A stretch of 64,000 bases of DNA, taken from Burkholderiales bacterium. GTDB lineage: Bacteria; Pseudomonadota; Gammaproteobacteria; Burkholderiales; SG8-41. The position numbers and the translations under genes were made by a program. The stretch covers positions 124,001-188,000 of the forward strand of contig DATAJS010000023.1 of assembly GCA_036262035.1 (NCBI GenBank). The letters are read 5' to 3'. Below are positions 34,538 to 43,513 of the stretch, piece by piece (position 1 is the stretch's first letter; each line of letters begins with the position of its first letter). The notes beneath the pieces are model-generated. The model saw nothing but the letters and a program-made list of their open reading frames with translations. It did not search any database and was not told where the DNA came from.

Positions 34538-36457
34538 TTACGCGGCCAGCGCGGGCCGGGCAATGCGGTGATCGGCCTGGCCGAGAAACGCGTCGAACAT
34601 CAGCAGCGACCAGATGGCCACGCTGTGGTCACGCCGTCCGGATCCGTGCTCTTCCACGAGCTGCTCGAGCGTGCGCCGATCGAACCAGCCGGTGTCGAGC
34701 AGGCGCTCTCCGCGCAACGACCTGCGGATGCGCTCGCGCAACGGACCGCGCAGCCAGCGCGCAAGCGGAACCGAGAAACCCATCTTCGGCCGGTAAAGCA
34801 CGTCGTTCGGCAGGTACGGCTCGAGCGCCTGCTTGAACACCTTCTTGCCAATACCGCCGGCGAGCTTGAAAGCGCTCGGCAGAGTCGCGGCCCATTCGAC
34901 GAGCGCGTGATCCATCAGCGGCTCGCGCACTTCCAGCGAATGCGCCATGCTCGCTCGGTCGACCTTGGTATTGATATCGCCGACCAGCCAGGTCTTGAGG
35001 TCGATGTACTGAACGAGCGCGAGCGCATCGTCGGTTCGGGCGTACGCCGCGTGGCGGCGGAAGACCTCCACCGCGTTGTAGCCGCCGAGGGCCGCTTTGA
35101 GCTCACCGCTGAAGACGCCGCTGCGCAGGTCGTCGCTCACGGCCGAGACCGAATGGAAATACGCACCGACCGCATCGCGCGCGAGCGCCTGGAATGTCGT
35201 CTTGCCGCGGAAGACGCGGGGCGCCCAGTCGAGCTTGGGATACGCGCGACCGAGCAGGCCGAAGACCGACTGGCGCAGGGACAATGGCAAACGCGCGCGC
35301 ACGCCCTCCTCTGCCAGGTGCATGCGGTAGCGCCTATAGCCTGCGAAGACTTCGTCGCCGCCGTCACCCGACAGCGCTACGGTGACGTGCTTGCGCGCGA
35401 GCTGGCACACGCGATAGGTCGGGATCGCCGAGCTGTCCGCATAAGGCTCGTCGTAGAGCGCGGCGAGCGTATCGACGAGGCCGAAGTCTTCGCTGTCGAC
35501 GAGGTCCTCGTGATGCCGCGTGGCGTATCGATCCGCGACCTGTCGCGCGAACTGCGCTTCGTTGTATGCGGGGTCGGCGAAAGCGATCGAGCAGGTGTTC
35601 ACCGGTTCGGTGGAAACACCGGCCATCATCGCGACAACCGCGCTCGAATCCACGCCACCGGACAGGAACGCGCCGAGGGGCACTTCGGACACCATGCGCA
35701 GCTTCACCGATTCGCGCAGCCGCCGGATCAGCTCTTCGCGAGCTTCGACCTCACCGATGGGTGAGGTCGCGCCGAATCGCACATCCCAATACTGGCGCGG
35801 CTCCGCGACCCGCTCTCCCCGCCGCACCTTCAGCGTATGTCCCGCCGGCAGCTTGCGGGCCTGCCTGAAGATGCACCGCGGCTCGGCGACGTAGCCGAGG
35901 GCGAAATACTCCTCGACCGCGCAGGGATCGATGTCGCGCGAGAAGCCGCCGTGCGCCAGCAGCGATTTGAGCTCGGAGCCGAAGAGCAGCAGGCCGTCCG
36001 GGAGCAGCGCGTAGTGCAGCGGCTTCACGCCGAGCCGGTCGCGCGCGAGGAAGAGGGTTTCGCTGTTCCGATCCCACAGCGCGAAAGCGAACATGCCGCG
36101 AAAGCGCTGCACGCAGTCTTCGCCCCACGCTTCCCATGCGTGCACGATGACTTCGGTGTCGCTGCGCGTCCGGAACACGTGCCCGAGCGCCGTCAGCTCG
36201 GGTATGAGGTCGCGGTAGTTGTAGATCTCGCCGTTGAACACCACGCAGACGCTGCCGTCTTCGTTGAAGAGCGGCTGCTGTCCCGTGGCGAGGTCGATGA
36301 TCGACAGCCGCCGGTGGCCGAGGCCGATACCCGGCTCGACGTGCAGGCCGCCCTCGTCCGGCCCGCGATGGTGCTGGCTCTCGTTCATGCGGTGCAAAAC
36401 GCCGCGATCGATGTCGCGGCGGTGCCGGGTGTCGAAGATGCCGGTGAGGCCGCACAC
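34538..36457 (-). CDS. XrtA/PEP-CTERM-associated amidotransferase (asparagine synthetase-like)
   Basis: 639 aa of the AsnB type. The class-II glutaminase domain starts with the nucleophile Cys2 (MCGLTGIFDT) and holds RGPDEGG, GHRRLSIIDL, VFNGEIYNY and RSDTEVI. The synthetase domain has the PP-loop GAFLSGGVDSSAVVAMMAG and LSGDGGDEVFAGY. In XrtA loci this family (TIGR03108) probably amidates a sugar uronate or a related acid of the polysaccharide rather than making free asparagine; that assignment is from context. It starts 2 bp after the GT4 stop at 36460. Confidence 0.92.
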   Translation of the reverse strand: MCGLTGIFDTRHRRDIDRGVLHRMNESQHHRGPDEGGLHVEPGIGLGHRRLSIIDLATGQQPLFNEDGSVCVVFNGEIYNYRDLIPELTALGHVFRTRSDTEVIVHAWEAWGEDCVQRFRGMFAFALWDRNSETLFLARDRLGVKPLHYALLPDGLLLFGSELKSLLAHGGFSRDIDPCAVEEYFALGYVAEPRCIFRQARKLPAGHTLKVRRGERVAEPRQYWDVRFGATSPIGEVEAREELIRRLRESVKLRMVSEVPLGAFLSGGVDSSAVVAMMAGVSTEPVNTCSIAFADPAYNEAQFARQVADRYATRHHEDLVDSEDFGLVDTLAALYDEPYADSSAIPTYRVCQLARKHVTVALSGDGGDEVFAGYRRYRMHLAEEGVRARLPLSLRQSVFGLLGRAYPKLDWAPRVFRGKTTFQALARDAVGAYFHSVSAVSDDLRSGVFSGELKAALGGYNAVEVFRRHAAYARTDDALALVQYIDLKTWLVGDINTKVDRASMAHSLEVREPLMDHALVEWAATLPSAFKLAGGIGKKVFKQALEPYLPNDVLYRPKMGFSVPLARWLRGPLRERIRRSLRGERLLDTGWFDRRTLEQLVEEHGSGRRDHSVAIWSLLMFDAFLGQADHRIARPALAA

Positions 36458-36459
36458 GA

Positions 36460-37620
36460 TCAGGCCGCTCCGGGTGCAAGCTGCGGCGCCCGCTGGGCGA
36501 GCAGCCGTGAGAACAGCCGGTCGTAGGCGTCCGCCATCGCGCGGATGCTGAATGCTTCGGCGACGCGCGCGCGCGCCGCCGCTGCGTGGCGCGCAGCCAG
36601 CGTGCGGTCGCCCCAGTAGCGCAGGATCGCGTGCGCCATCGCGTCGACGTCACCCGAGGGAACGAGCGTGCCGGTGACGCCTTCGGTCACCAAGTCGGCG
36701 TTGCCTCCCACGGCCGTAGCGACGATCGGCAGGCCGCTCGCCATCGCCTCCTGGATCGTGCACGACGTGCCCTCCGCCAGCGACGGCAGCACGAAGCATC
36801 CCAACCCGCGCATGATCGCCGCCACGTCGTCGCGTGCGCCGGGCAGCCAGGCGAGGTGATGGACGCCGGCCTCGGCGAGGATGGCCGCGGCTACGCTGCG
36901 CAACGGACCGTCCCCGATCATCGCCAGGCGCATGCTGTCGGCGGCGCGAGGCTCTATCTGCAGCGCGCGCACGAAAGAGCGCGCGAGCAGCGTCTGGTTC
37001 TTGATCGCCTGCATCCGTCCGACCGTTCCCACCACCCATGCACCGCCGTCGAACGGCACGGCCGCGCTCCCGCCCGCAGCGGGCGCGTAGCGATCGGTAT
37101 CGACCCCGTTGAAGATCAGAGAGACATCCGCCTCGCTTATGCCGACGCCGCGCGTCAGGTATTCGACGATGTGCGGCGACACGGTGACGTAGCGGCTGAC
37201 GAAAGGCCGATACAACCGGCGGATATGGCGGTACTTGCGGCTCGATCCGTCGCGATCGTGCACGTCCCAGCCGTGCTCCGCGTGCACGCGCACGGGAACG
37301 CGCGCGAGCCATGCGGGGACGGCGGCTTCCAGCGCGGCCAGGTTGCACGTGTGCACGACAGCCGGCCGTGCACGACGGAAATAACGGTACAAGGCGGGAT
37401 ACAGCCGCACCGCGTGTCCCGGGGCTTTGCCGAGCGCGATGTACTCCACGTCGCGCCGTGCGATGCGCTCGCGGAACGCAGTGACCTCCGTCAGCGCCAC
37501 CACGGCATGCCGGTAGGTGGGCAGCCAGTCGATGAGGCTCGCGATCACGTTCTCGAGACCGCCGATGTCGAAGCGATACACGACGTGCGCGATCAGCGGA
37601 CGCGGATCGGCTGGGCTCAT
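36460..37620 (-). CDS. XrtA-associated sugar transferase, TIGR03088 (Stp2) family GT4
   Basis: 386 aa GT-B enzyme. IAHVVYRFDIGGLENVIASLIDWLP and HTCNLAALEAAVPAWLARVPVRVHAEHGWDVHD mark the acceptor domain. The donor domain shows FNGVDTDRYAP, VGTVGRMQAIKNQTLLARSFV and SLAEGTSCTIQEAMASGLPIVATAVGGNADLV. These match the sugar transferase family tied to PEP-CTERM/EpsH systems. Start ATG at 37620 overlaps the exosortase stop by 4 bases. Sugar unknown. Confidence 0.92.
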   Translation of the reverse strand: MSPADPRPLIAHVVYRFDIGGLENVIASLIDWLPTYRHAVVALTEVTAFRERIARRDVEYIALGKAPGHAVRLYPALYRYFRRARPAVVHTCNLAALEAAVPAWLARVPVRVHAEHGWDVHDRDGSSRKYRHIRRLYRPFVSRYVTVSPHIVEYLTRGVGISEADVSLIFNGVDTDRYAPAAGGSAAVPFDGGAWVVGTVGRMQAIKNQTLLARSFVRALQIEPRAADSMRLAMIGDGPLRSVAAAILAEAGVHHLAWLPGARDDVAAIMRGLGCFVLPSLAEGTSCTIQEAMASGLPIVATAVGGNADLVTEGVTGTLVPSGDVDAMAHAILRYWGDRTLAARHAAAARARVAEAFSIRAMADAYDRLFSRLLAQRAPQLAPGAA

Positions 37621-39179
37621 CGCACGGACCTCGTTCGCGACAGCGCAGCGGAAATCGGTCCCTCGGATGCCGCGACGAACGATTCGAGCGCTTTCACCGC
37701 CTGGGCCGTGTCCGCGCCCGTCGCATACACGATCACCGCGGCCGAATCGTCGCCCTCACCGCGCAGCCGCGACAATGCGGTGTACGCCTTCGCCACGTGA
37801 TCGCTGGTCGTGGTGCGGCCGGCGATCCAGTACCAGCTCCATACGACCATACGCTCGCCGCTCGCACCCTTGAGCTCAGCCGAGCGCACCTCGAGGCTAC
37901 GACCGCCGGCGTCGACGCTGCGCGCGCCCGACTTCACCTGCGCCCAGCGCTTGTCCTTGGTCGTGACGAGCACGTTCTCGGAGCTGACGAGCTTGCTCGT
38001 GTAGCCCTGGTTCCGGTAATACGCAACGAAGAGCCCGACGCGTGCGGTGCCGTCGCTGAAGATCGCGTTCGTTTCCGCGGCGGGATTCTCGAAGCGTGGG
38101 CGCCACGCATCACGCGACGCATCGACGCGCTGCCATCCGCCGCCCGGCTGCACGAGCGCGAGTTGCGGGGCGCTCGCGGCGTCGGCATGCTCGATCGCGA
38201 CGAACGCGAGCTTCCACACCGCCGCGACGGCGACGCAGAGCGCTGCGGTCGCGATCACGCTCCGGCCCTTCCGGCCCGCCGCCGGAGCCGCGGCCGAAGC
38301 TGTTACGGCAGCGCCGGTCCGATCCTCGCGCCAGCGCGCGCCGGCGAAGAAGAGGATCGCCATCACGATCCCGAAGAAAGCCCAGCCGTAGATGAGGTGG
38401 TCGGCGCCGGCAGCCACTTTGTTGTCGGACAGGTGGCCGAGCATCACGATGATGTAGGCGCGCATCCAGTTCGCGACGATGGGCACCGCGACTGCGAACG
38501 CGATGAATGCGATGCGGCGACGCGCTGAGCGATACGCGAGGTGCGCGAACAGGGTGCCGACCATGAGGGAGGCGATCAGGTAGCGCACGCCGCTGCACGC
38601 CTCGACGACCGACCACCGCCCGCTGGGTATGACGAACTGCTGCCCTTCGCGATAAACCGGAATCCCGGTGAGGCGCAACCCGAGCACCGTCACGTCGGCG
38701 GTCCATTCCATGAGCCGCGGCATCACGAACTCGCCGATCGGCACCGCGAAGAACAGGAAGGCGAGCGGAAATGCGAGGCTGCGCGCAGCCTCTCCGCCGA
38801 CGAGCGCGACGACGACGCACACGACCATCGCCACCAGCGCGAGCTGGGTCACTGCATTGACGCTCGCAAGCTCGCCCGCAAGCCAGGCGGCGCCCGCGGC
38901 TGCAAGCAGCACCAGCGGCCACCATGCCGGACGCGGCACCGCCCGCGCAATCTCGGCACGCTCGCTCCAGACGAGCCACAGCGAGATCGGAACGACGACG
39001 TAGCCGTGAGCGAACGTGTCCGAGCGCGTCCAGATCTCGACCATTCCGCGCGCGGTGGAGCCATACAGCGCCAGTACGCACGCTATGCACGCGCCGATCG
39101 CGATCGCGCTCGTACGCCACGTCATGCCGCTCCGCGCCGACGAAGCGACATCGTAATCGGTCGGCAGATCCCGTTTCAT
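37617..39179 (-). CDS. xrtA: Exosortase A (XrtA) with C-terminal EpsI domain
   Basis: 520 aa. Residues about 20-285 form an eight-helix exosortase with the catalytic set intact: Cys195 in VEACSGVRY, Arg240 in NWMRAY and His261 in DHLIYGW. Residues about 310-515 form the soluble EpsI-type domain (GGGWQRVDASRDAWRPRF; VGLFVAYYRNQGY; VWSWYWIAGRTTTSDHVAKA). It should cut PEP-CTERM proteins after the PEP motif at the inner membrane and pass them on, as known for the exosortase family. The two C-terminal sort signals at 50550-50641 and 50795-50890 are the natural substrates. The gene is embedded in the glycan operon with 4-base overlaps at both ends. Confidence 0.96.
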   Translation of the reverse strand: MKRDLPTDYDVASSARSGMTWRTSAIAIGACIACVLALYGSTARGMVEIWTRSDTFAHGYVVVPISLWLVWSERAEIARAVPRPAWWPLVLLAAAGAAWLAGELASVNAVTQLALVAMVVCVVVALVGGEAARSLAFPLAFLFFAVPIGEFVMPRLMEWTADVTVLGLRLTGIPVYREGQQFVIPSGRWSVVEACSGVRYLIASLMVGTLFAHLAYRSARRRIAFIAFAVAVPIVANWMRAYIIVMLGHLSDNKVAAGADHLIYGWAFFGIVMAILFFAGARWREDRTGAAVTASAAAPAAGRKGRSVIATAALCVAVAAVWKLAFVAIEHADAASAPQLALVQPGGGWQRVDASRDAWRPRFENPAAETNAIFSDGTARVGLFVAYYRNQGYTSKLVSSENVLVTTKDKRWAQVKSGARSVDAGGRSLEVRSAELKGASGERMVVWSWYWIAGRTTTSDHVAKAYTALSRLRGEGDDSAAVIVYATGADTAQAVKALESFVAASEGPISAALSRTRSVR

Positions 39180-40423
39180 GGCGCCAGCGCCTCGTGTCCT
39201 CGCGCGAACGGACTCGCAGCGAAGGCGGCAGGCTGCGCAATGCGCCGCAACAGCGGCTCGAGCTGTCGATCCCAGCTATGGCGCGCGGCGATGAAGCGGC
39301 GGCCCGCGGCGCCCTGCGCTTGAGCCCGTGCGGGATCGGCCAGCAGCGCATCGATCGCATCGACGAAAGCGCCGGCGCTCCCGACGCCGGTGACCACGTC
39401 GTCCGTCGCGCCTTCGATCGCGCCCGCGCACGCCCGCGAAGTCACGACTGCTTTGCCCATCGCCATCGCCTCGAGCACCTTGTTCTGTATGCCGCGAGCG
39501 ACACGCAGCGGCGCCACGGCGATCGCGGCGTGCTGCACGTACGGCCGCACGTCGGGAACGCCGCCCGTGACGACGATCGCATCGCTTGCGAGCGCTTCGA
39601 CTGCCGGCGCGGGCCGCATGCCGACGATGTAGAACCGCACGTCGGGCCTGCGCGCCCGCAGGGCGGGCAGCACCGCGTCGGCGAACCACGTGACCGCGTC
39701 GACGTTCGGCCAGTAATCCATGGCGCCGGTGAACACCACCGGCGTCTCGCCCGCTGCATACGGCGACAGCCGCTCGGTCTGCGGAGCGAAGTACTCCGAA
39801 TCGACGCCGTTGCCGATCGCGTCCACCCTTCCCGCGCACTCGGGCGCGAGCCGGCTGAAGAGCGCGACTTCGGCGGGCGTGACGAGGAACGAGCGCTCGG
39901 CACGAGCGGCGATCGCGCGTTCGGCTGCGAGCAGACGCCGTCCTTCGCGCGCATAGATCCACGACGACGGCCAGTGATGCGAGCGGCTGTATTCCTGCCA
40001 CTTCGCCGAGTCGACGTCGACGAGATCGACGAACAGCCGCACGCCCGGCAGCCCCTCGACGTACTGCGCCATCGGTGAGGAAAACGCGACCGCGGTATCG
40101 ATGCCCTGTTCTGCCACCGTGCGGCGCACCCAGCGCGCGAGGTTGCCGTCCCGGTAGTACGGCAGCGTCAGCGCTTCGCCGGTGAGCAGCCCGGTAAGGC
40201 TGCGCACCTTGGCCGCCGCCGGCCTCAGCGGCTCGACGTGCAAACCGGCACACAGCGGCGCCAGGTTGCCGACGTAAGCGGCGTCGGCACGATCGTCCAC
40301 GAACGTGCCCAGAAAGACACGATGGTCACGAGCCAGCGCTTTGAGCAGATGGTACGAGCGCACCTTGTCGCCTTTGTTCGGCGGGTACGGAAGCCTGTGC
40401 GCCAGGAAAAGCAGGTTGCTCAC
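39176..40423 (-). CDS. XrtA-associated sugar transferase, TIGR03087 (Stp1) family
   Basis: 415 aa from GTG at 40423, 5 bp after the FemAB stop; a longer frame starting at 40678 is rejected because it overlaps that gene. Opening motif LLFLAHRLPYPPNKGDKVRSYH, then VDLVDVDSAKWQEYS, FTGAMDYWPNVDAVTWFADAV and APLRVARGIQNKVLEAMAMG. These mark the Stp1 family of GT-B enzymes found with PEP-CTERM/EpsH loci. Cytoplasmic sugar transferase; specificity unknown. Confidence 0.92.
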   Translation of the reverse strand: MSNLLFLAHRLPYPPNKGDKVRSYHLLKALARDHRVFLGTFVDDRADAAYVGNLAPLCAGLHVEPLRPAAAKVRSLTGLLTGEALTLPYYRDGNLARWVRRTVAEQGIDTAVAFSSPMAQYVEGLPGVRLFVDLVDVDSAKWQEYSRSHHWPSSWIYAREGRRLLAAERAIAARAERSFLVTPAEVALFSRLAPECAGRVDAIGNGVDSEYFAPQTERLSPYAAGETPVVFTGAMDYWPNVDAVTWFADAVLPALRARRPDVRFYIVGMRPAPAVEALASDAIVVTGGVPDVRPYVQHAAIAVAPLRVARGIQNKVLEAMAMGKAVVTSRACAGAIEGATDDVVTGVGSAGAFVDAIDALLADPARAQAQGAAGRRFIAARHSWDRQLEPLLRRIAQPAAFAASPFARGHEALAP

Positions 40424-40428
40424 GCGCG

Positions 40429-41496
40429 TCAGCCCAGATTGCGCACGATGTATGGACCGAGCCGGTCCGCGACCGCGCGCGGCAGCCGGCGCCACAGCGC
40501 GATGAACGCGCGATACTTCGGATTCGACGGATTGTTCTGCGGAATAGTGCGCCGGCGGTACAAGTGGTATTCGTAATGGAGCGGCGTCGGCTCGAAACCC
40601 CAGTTCTTCTTGAACGCGAACGAGCCGGTGTCGCGCTTGCTGCGCCCGTAATCGAAGATACGCACGCCCTGCTCGCACGCGCGGCGCATCACTTCCCAGT
40701 ACTTGAAGTCGTTCGCGGCGAGATCGCGCGCGGCTTCGGCGTCGCCGGCATAGTAAGGCAGGATCTCATCCCGAAAGCGAAAGCTCATGACGCTGCTGAC
40801 GGCTTTTCCGGCGCGGTCACAGACCGTGAGGATCTCGCAGTCGTCGCCGAACTCGTCCTTCAGCGCCTGGAAGTAGCGCTTCGGCAGCGCGGGCGTCCCG
40901 TGGCGATGCACGTTGTCGGCGAACAAATCGAAGAAACGATCGGTGCCGGCATCGACGGTGCTCGTGAGCCCGTTCTTGATCCCCTTGCGCACCATCGCGC
41001 GCTGTTTGCGCGGGATGGCGAGCATGTTCGCTTCGACCTCCGGCAGGATCTCCTTGCGGAAGGTCACGTAGAGGTCCTGACGCGGCCAGCTCGGATGACG
41101 GGGCGAGACGTGGCGCAGCTCGAGATGATCGACACCCAGACGGCCCGCGAGAGAGAGCGCTTCGGCTTCCAGCGCGGTGGCCGCCCGTGCGCTCGTGGCG
41201 GCGACGCCGCCGTACACGGTGAAGGGCAGCGACACCAGCGCATTGCCGAAGAGCCGGCTCTTCACGTGCGCAAGCGGCAGCACGCCGGTCACCTCGGTGC
41301 CTTCGACCGCGTAGAAGAAGTAGGTGTGATGTCCGAAGACGCGCTCGATCACGCGCTGCCAGCCGGAGCGGTGAAAGAACGAGGCGTCCGGTGCGTTCAT
41401 CACGAACGCGTCCCAGCGGGCGCGCTCAGCGCGATCCGCCGAGGTCAGCGCCATCACCCACGGCGCACTGACGAGCTGGGGCAGCGTCAGGTCCAC
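40429..41496 (-). CDS. FemAB family XrtA/PEP-CTERM-associated protein
   Basis: 355 aa, two GNAT-like halves as in FemAB proteins. Motifs: FVMNAPDASFFHRSGWQRVI, FFYAVEGTEVTGVLPLAHVK, the basic helix PRKQRAMVRKGIKNGL, YAGDAEAARDLAANDFKYWE and the terminal IFDYGRSKRDTGSFAFKKNWGF. This matches TIGR03019, present in most XrtA clusters. FemAB relatives add amino acids from aminoacyl-tRNA to lipid-linked muropeptides, so transfer of an aminoacyl or acyl group to the glycan is plausible but unproven. It starts 3 bp after the deacetylase stop. Confidence 0.92.
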   Translation of the reverse strand: MDLTLPQLVSAPWVMALTSADRAERARWDAFVMNAPDASFFHRSGWQRVIERVFGHHTYFFYAVEGTEVTGVLPLAHVKSRLFGNALVSLPFTVYGGVAATSARAATALEAEALSLAGRLGVDHLELRHVSPRHPSWPRQDLYVTFRKEILPEVEANMLAIPRKQRAMVRKGIKNGLTSTVDAGTDRFFDLFADNVHRHGTPALPKRYFQALKDEFGDDCEILTVCDRAGKAVSSVMSFRFRDEILPYYAGDAEAARDLAANDFKYWEVMRRACEQGVRIFDYGRSKRDTGSFAFKKNWGFEPTPLHYEYHLYRRRTIPQNNPSNPKYRAFIALWRRLPRAVADRLGPYIVRNLG

Positions 41497-41499
41497 GCT

Positions 41500-42339
41500 T
41501 CAGGCCGCGGCCAGCTCGGGGACCGCTCGGTCGAGCCGGTCCCAGCGAAAATCGCCGAAGAGGCGCTTCAGGCGCGCTTCCATGCGCGAGAGGTTCACGT
41601 AATGCCTGAAGCGGGTCTTCGCGCCGACGCCGGGAATGCGCGGCTGCGCCGGGTCGATCTCCCATGGATGGAAGTAGAAGACCGCCGGGCGCCGGTCGAC
41701 GTCGTTGACGCGTGCGAGCAGCCAGCGCGAGACCGGATAAGGCATGAGACGGAAATAACCGCCGCCCGCCGCCGGCCAGTTGCGGTCGAAGAGGCGCATC
41801 GCCGTGACCGGCACTTCGATGAGACCGCCGGACGGCCGGTAAGGAAAACGCGGCGCGTCGGGCATCCCGTAATGGTCGTGGCGGATCGGGTACGTGCTCG
41901 AGCTGTACTCGTAACCGGCGCGCTCGAGGCATTCGAAAGCCCAGAGGTTCGACGCGCCGATGGAGAAGCTCGGCGCACGATAGCCGCGCACCCGCTCGCC
42001 CCCGATGTCCTCGAGCAGCCGCTTCGCGCGAGCCACGTCGTCGAAAAACTCGGCTTCGCCCTGCTCGCTCGCACGCAGGTGCGCATAGCCGTGGCTCGCA
42101 AGCTCGTGCCCCGCCGCGACGATGGCGCGGACGAGCTGCGGGTAGCGCTCCGCGATCCAGCCGAGGGTGAAGAACGTCGCGCGCGCGCCGCTCGCCTCGA
42201 GCATCGCGAGGATGCGCTCCATGTTGCGCTCGACACGGCATTCGCGCGTATCCCAGCCCCCGCGATCGATGTGCGGCGCTAATGCGGAGACCTGGAAGTA
42301 GTCCTCCACATCGATCGTGAGAGCGTTGACGCAGCGCAC
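41500..42339 (-). CDS. XrtA-associated polysaccharide deacetylase (DUF3473 type)
   Basis: 279 aa from GTG at 42339, four bases after the epimerase stop. The NodB-like fold shows ALTIDVEDYFQV (catalytic and metal Asp), ATFFTLGWIAERYP, HELASHGYAH (metal His residues), RGYRAPSFSIG, and the C-terminal WRRL-like motifs VFYFHPWEID and FRHYVNL. The match is to the TIGR03006/DUF3473 deacetylase of XrtA loci. It should remove N-acetyl groups from a hexosamine of the repeat unit. Cytoplasmic, no signal peptide. It follows directly on the 2-epimerase, which supplies a HexNAc donor. Confidence 0.9.
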   Translation of the reverse strand: MRCVNALTIDVEDYFQVSALAPHIDRGGWDTRECRVERNMERILAMLEASGARATFFTLGWIAERYPQLVRAIVAAGHELASHGYAHLRASEQGEAEFFDDVARAKRLLEDIGGERVRGYRAPSFSIGASNLWAFECLERAGYEYSSSTYPIRHDHYGMPDAPRFPYRPSGGLIEVPVTAMRLFDRNWPAAGGGYFRLMPYPVSRWLLARVNDVDRRPAVFYFHPWEIDPAQPRIPGVGAKTRFRHYVNLSRMEARLKRLFGDFRWDRLDRAVPELAAA

Positions 42340-42343
42340 GGGA

Positions 42344-43513
42344 TCAGCCAATGCGCGCCTCCGAGTTATCACGCAGCAACAGGTACTGCGCCAGATCGGC
42401 GGCGATCCGCTCGGCGGCGCGGCCGTCCCAGAGCTCGGGGACACGCCCGCGCTTGCCGCCGCCGGCCAGCACGTCGTCCACCGCGCCGAGAATGGCGCCC
42501 CGGTCGCGACCGACGACCGTGTTGGTGCCCTGCTCTACCGTGATCGGGCGCTCGGTATTCTCGCGCAGGGTGAGACAGACGACGCCGAGCGCGGTCGTCT
42601 CCTCCTGCAAACCACCCGAATCCGTCAGCACGAGCGTGGCTTTCGAGAGCAGGCCGAGTGTCTCGAGATAGCCCTGCGGCGGCAGCAGCGCGATGCGCGA
42701 AGCGGCGACGAGAGGCATCAAGCCGAATCGCTCCACGCGTTCGCGCGTGCGCGGATGCATGACGAAGACCAGCGGCAAGCGCCTTGCCACCTCGCTCAGC
42801 GTGCGAAGGAGATGTTCGAGCGTCTCCGGCTCGTCCACGTTCGACGGGCGATGGAGCGTCACGACGCCGAAACCGCGGGCATCGCGCAAGAGCCCGTCAT
42901 CCTGTCCGCATGCCTGCAGGGTCGTTTCGGGCGCGCGCGCACGCGGGAGGTTCGCCCGTAGGCTGTCGATCATGACGTTACCCACGAAACGCACGCGCGC
43001 GGGCTCGATACCTTCGCGAGCCAGGTTGCCTTCGGCGGCGCGCTCGGTCGTGTAGAGCACATCGGAAAGCTGGTCGGTGAGCACGCGGTTGATCTCTTCC
43101 GGCATCGCGCGATCGAAGCTGCGAAGGCCGGCTTCGACGTGCACGACCGGCACGCCCTTCTTCGTCGCGACGAGGCTGCACGCCAATGTCGAATTGACGT
43201 CGCCGACTACCAGCACGCACGAAGGGCGATGCGTGTCGAGCACCGGCTCGAACCTCCGCATGACTTCCGCCGTCTGAACCGCATGACTCGCGGACCCGAC
43301 CTCCAGGTTGATGTCCGGCGGCGGCAGCTCCAGGTCTGCGAACAGCCGGCTGTTCATATCGACGTCGTAGTGTTGGCCGGTATGCACCAGCAGTGTCGGG
43401 AGGCGTGGCACGTGCGCGGCAAACGCCCTCAGGATCGGCGCCATCTTCATGAAGTTCGGGCGGGCGCCCACGACGCATGCGACCGGCGCGTCGAGCTCAC
43501 GTATCGCATTCAC
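42344..43513 (-). CDS. wecB: UDP-N-acetylglucosamine 2-epimerase (non-hydrolysing)
   Basis: 389 aa from GTG at 43513, in a GTGA overlap with the ATPase stop; the upstream frame is rejected. Motifs: VVGARPNFMKMAPIL, VHTGQHYDVDMNSRLF, VVGDVNSTLACSL, HVEAGLRSFDRAMPEEINR, VTLHRPSNVD and LTDSGGLQEETTALGVVCLTLRENTERP. These are the signatures of the WecB family, which makes UDP-ManNAc from UDP-GlcNAc in the cytoplasm. It indicates that ManNAc or a derivative is part of the exopolysaccharide. Confidence 0.95.
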   Translation of the reverse strand: MNAIRELDAPVACVVGARPNFMKMAPILRAFAAHVPRLPTLLVHTGQHYDVDMNSRLFADLELPPPDINLEVGSASHAVQTAEVMRRFEPVLDTHRPSCVLVVGDVNSTLACSLVATKKGVPVVHVEAGLRSFDRAMPEEINRVLTDQLSDVLYTTERAAEGNLAREGIEPARVRFVGNVMIDSLRANLPRARAPETTLQACGQDDGLLRDARGFGVVTLHRPSNVDEPETLEHLLRTLSEVARRLPLVFVMHPRTRERVERFGLMPLVAASRIALLPPQGYLETLGLLSKATLVLTDSGGLQEETTALGVVCLTLRENTERPITVEQGTNTVVGRDRGAILGAVDDVLAGGGKRGRVPELWDGRAAERIAADLAQYLLLRDNSEARIG

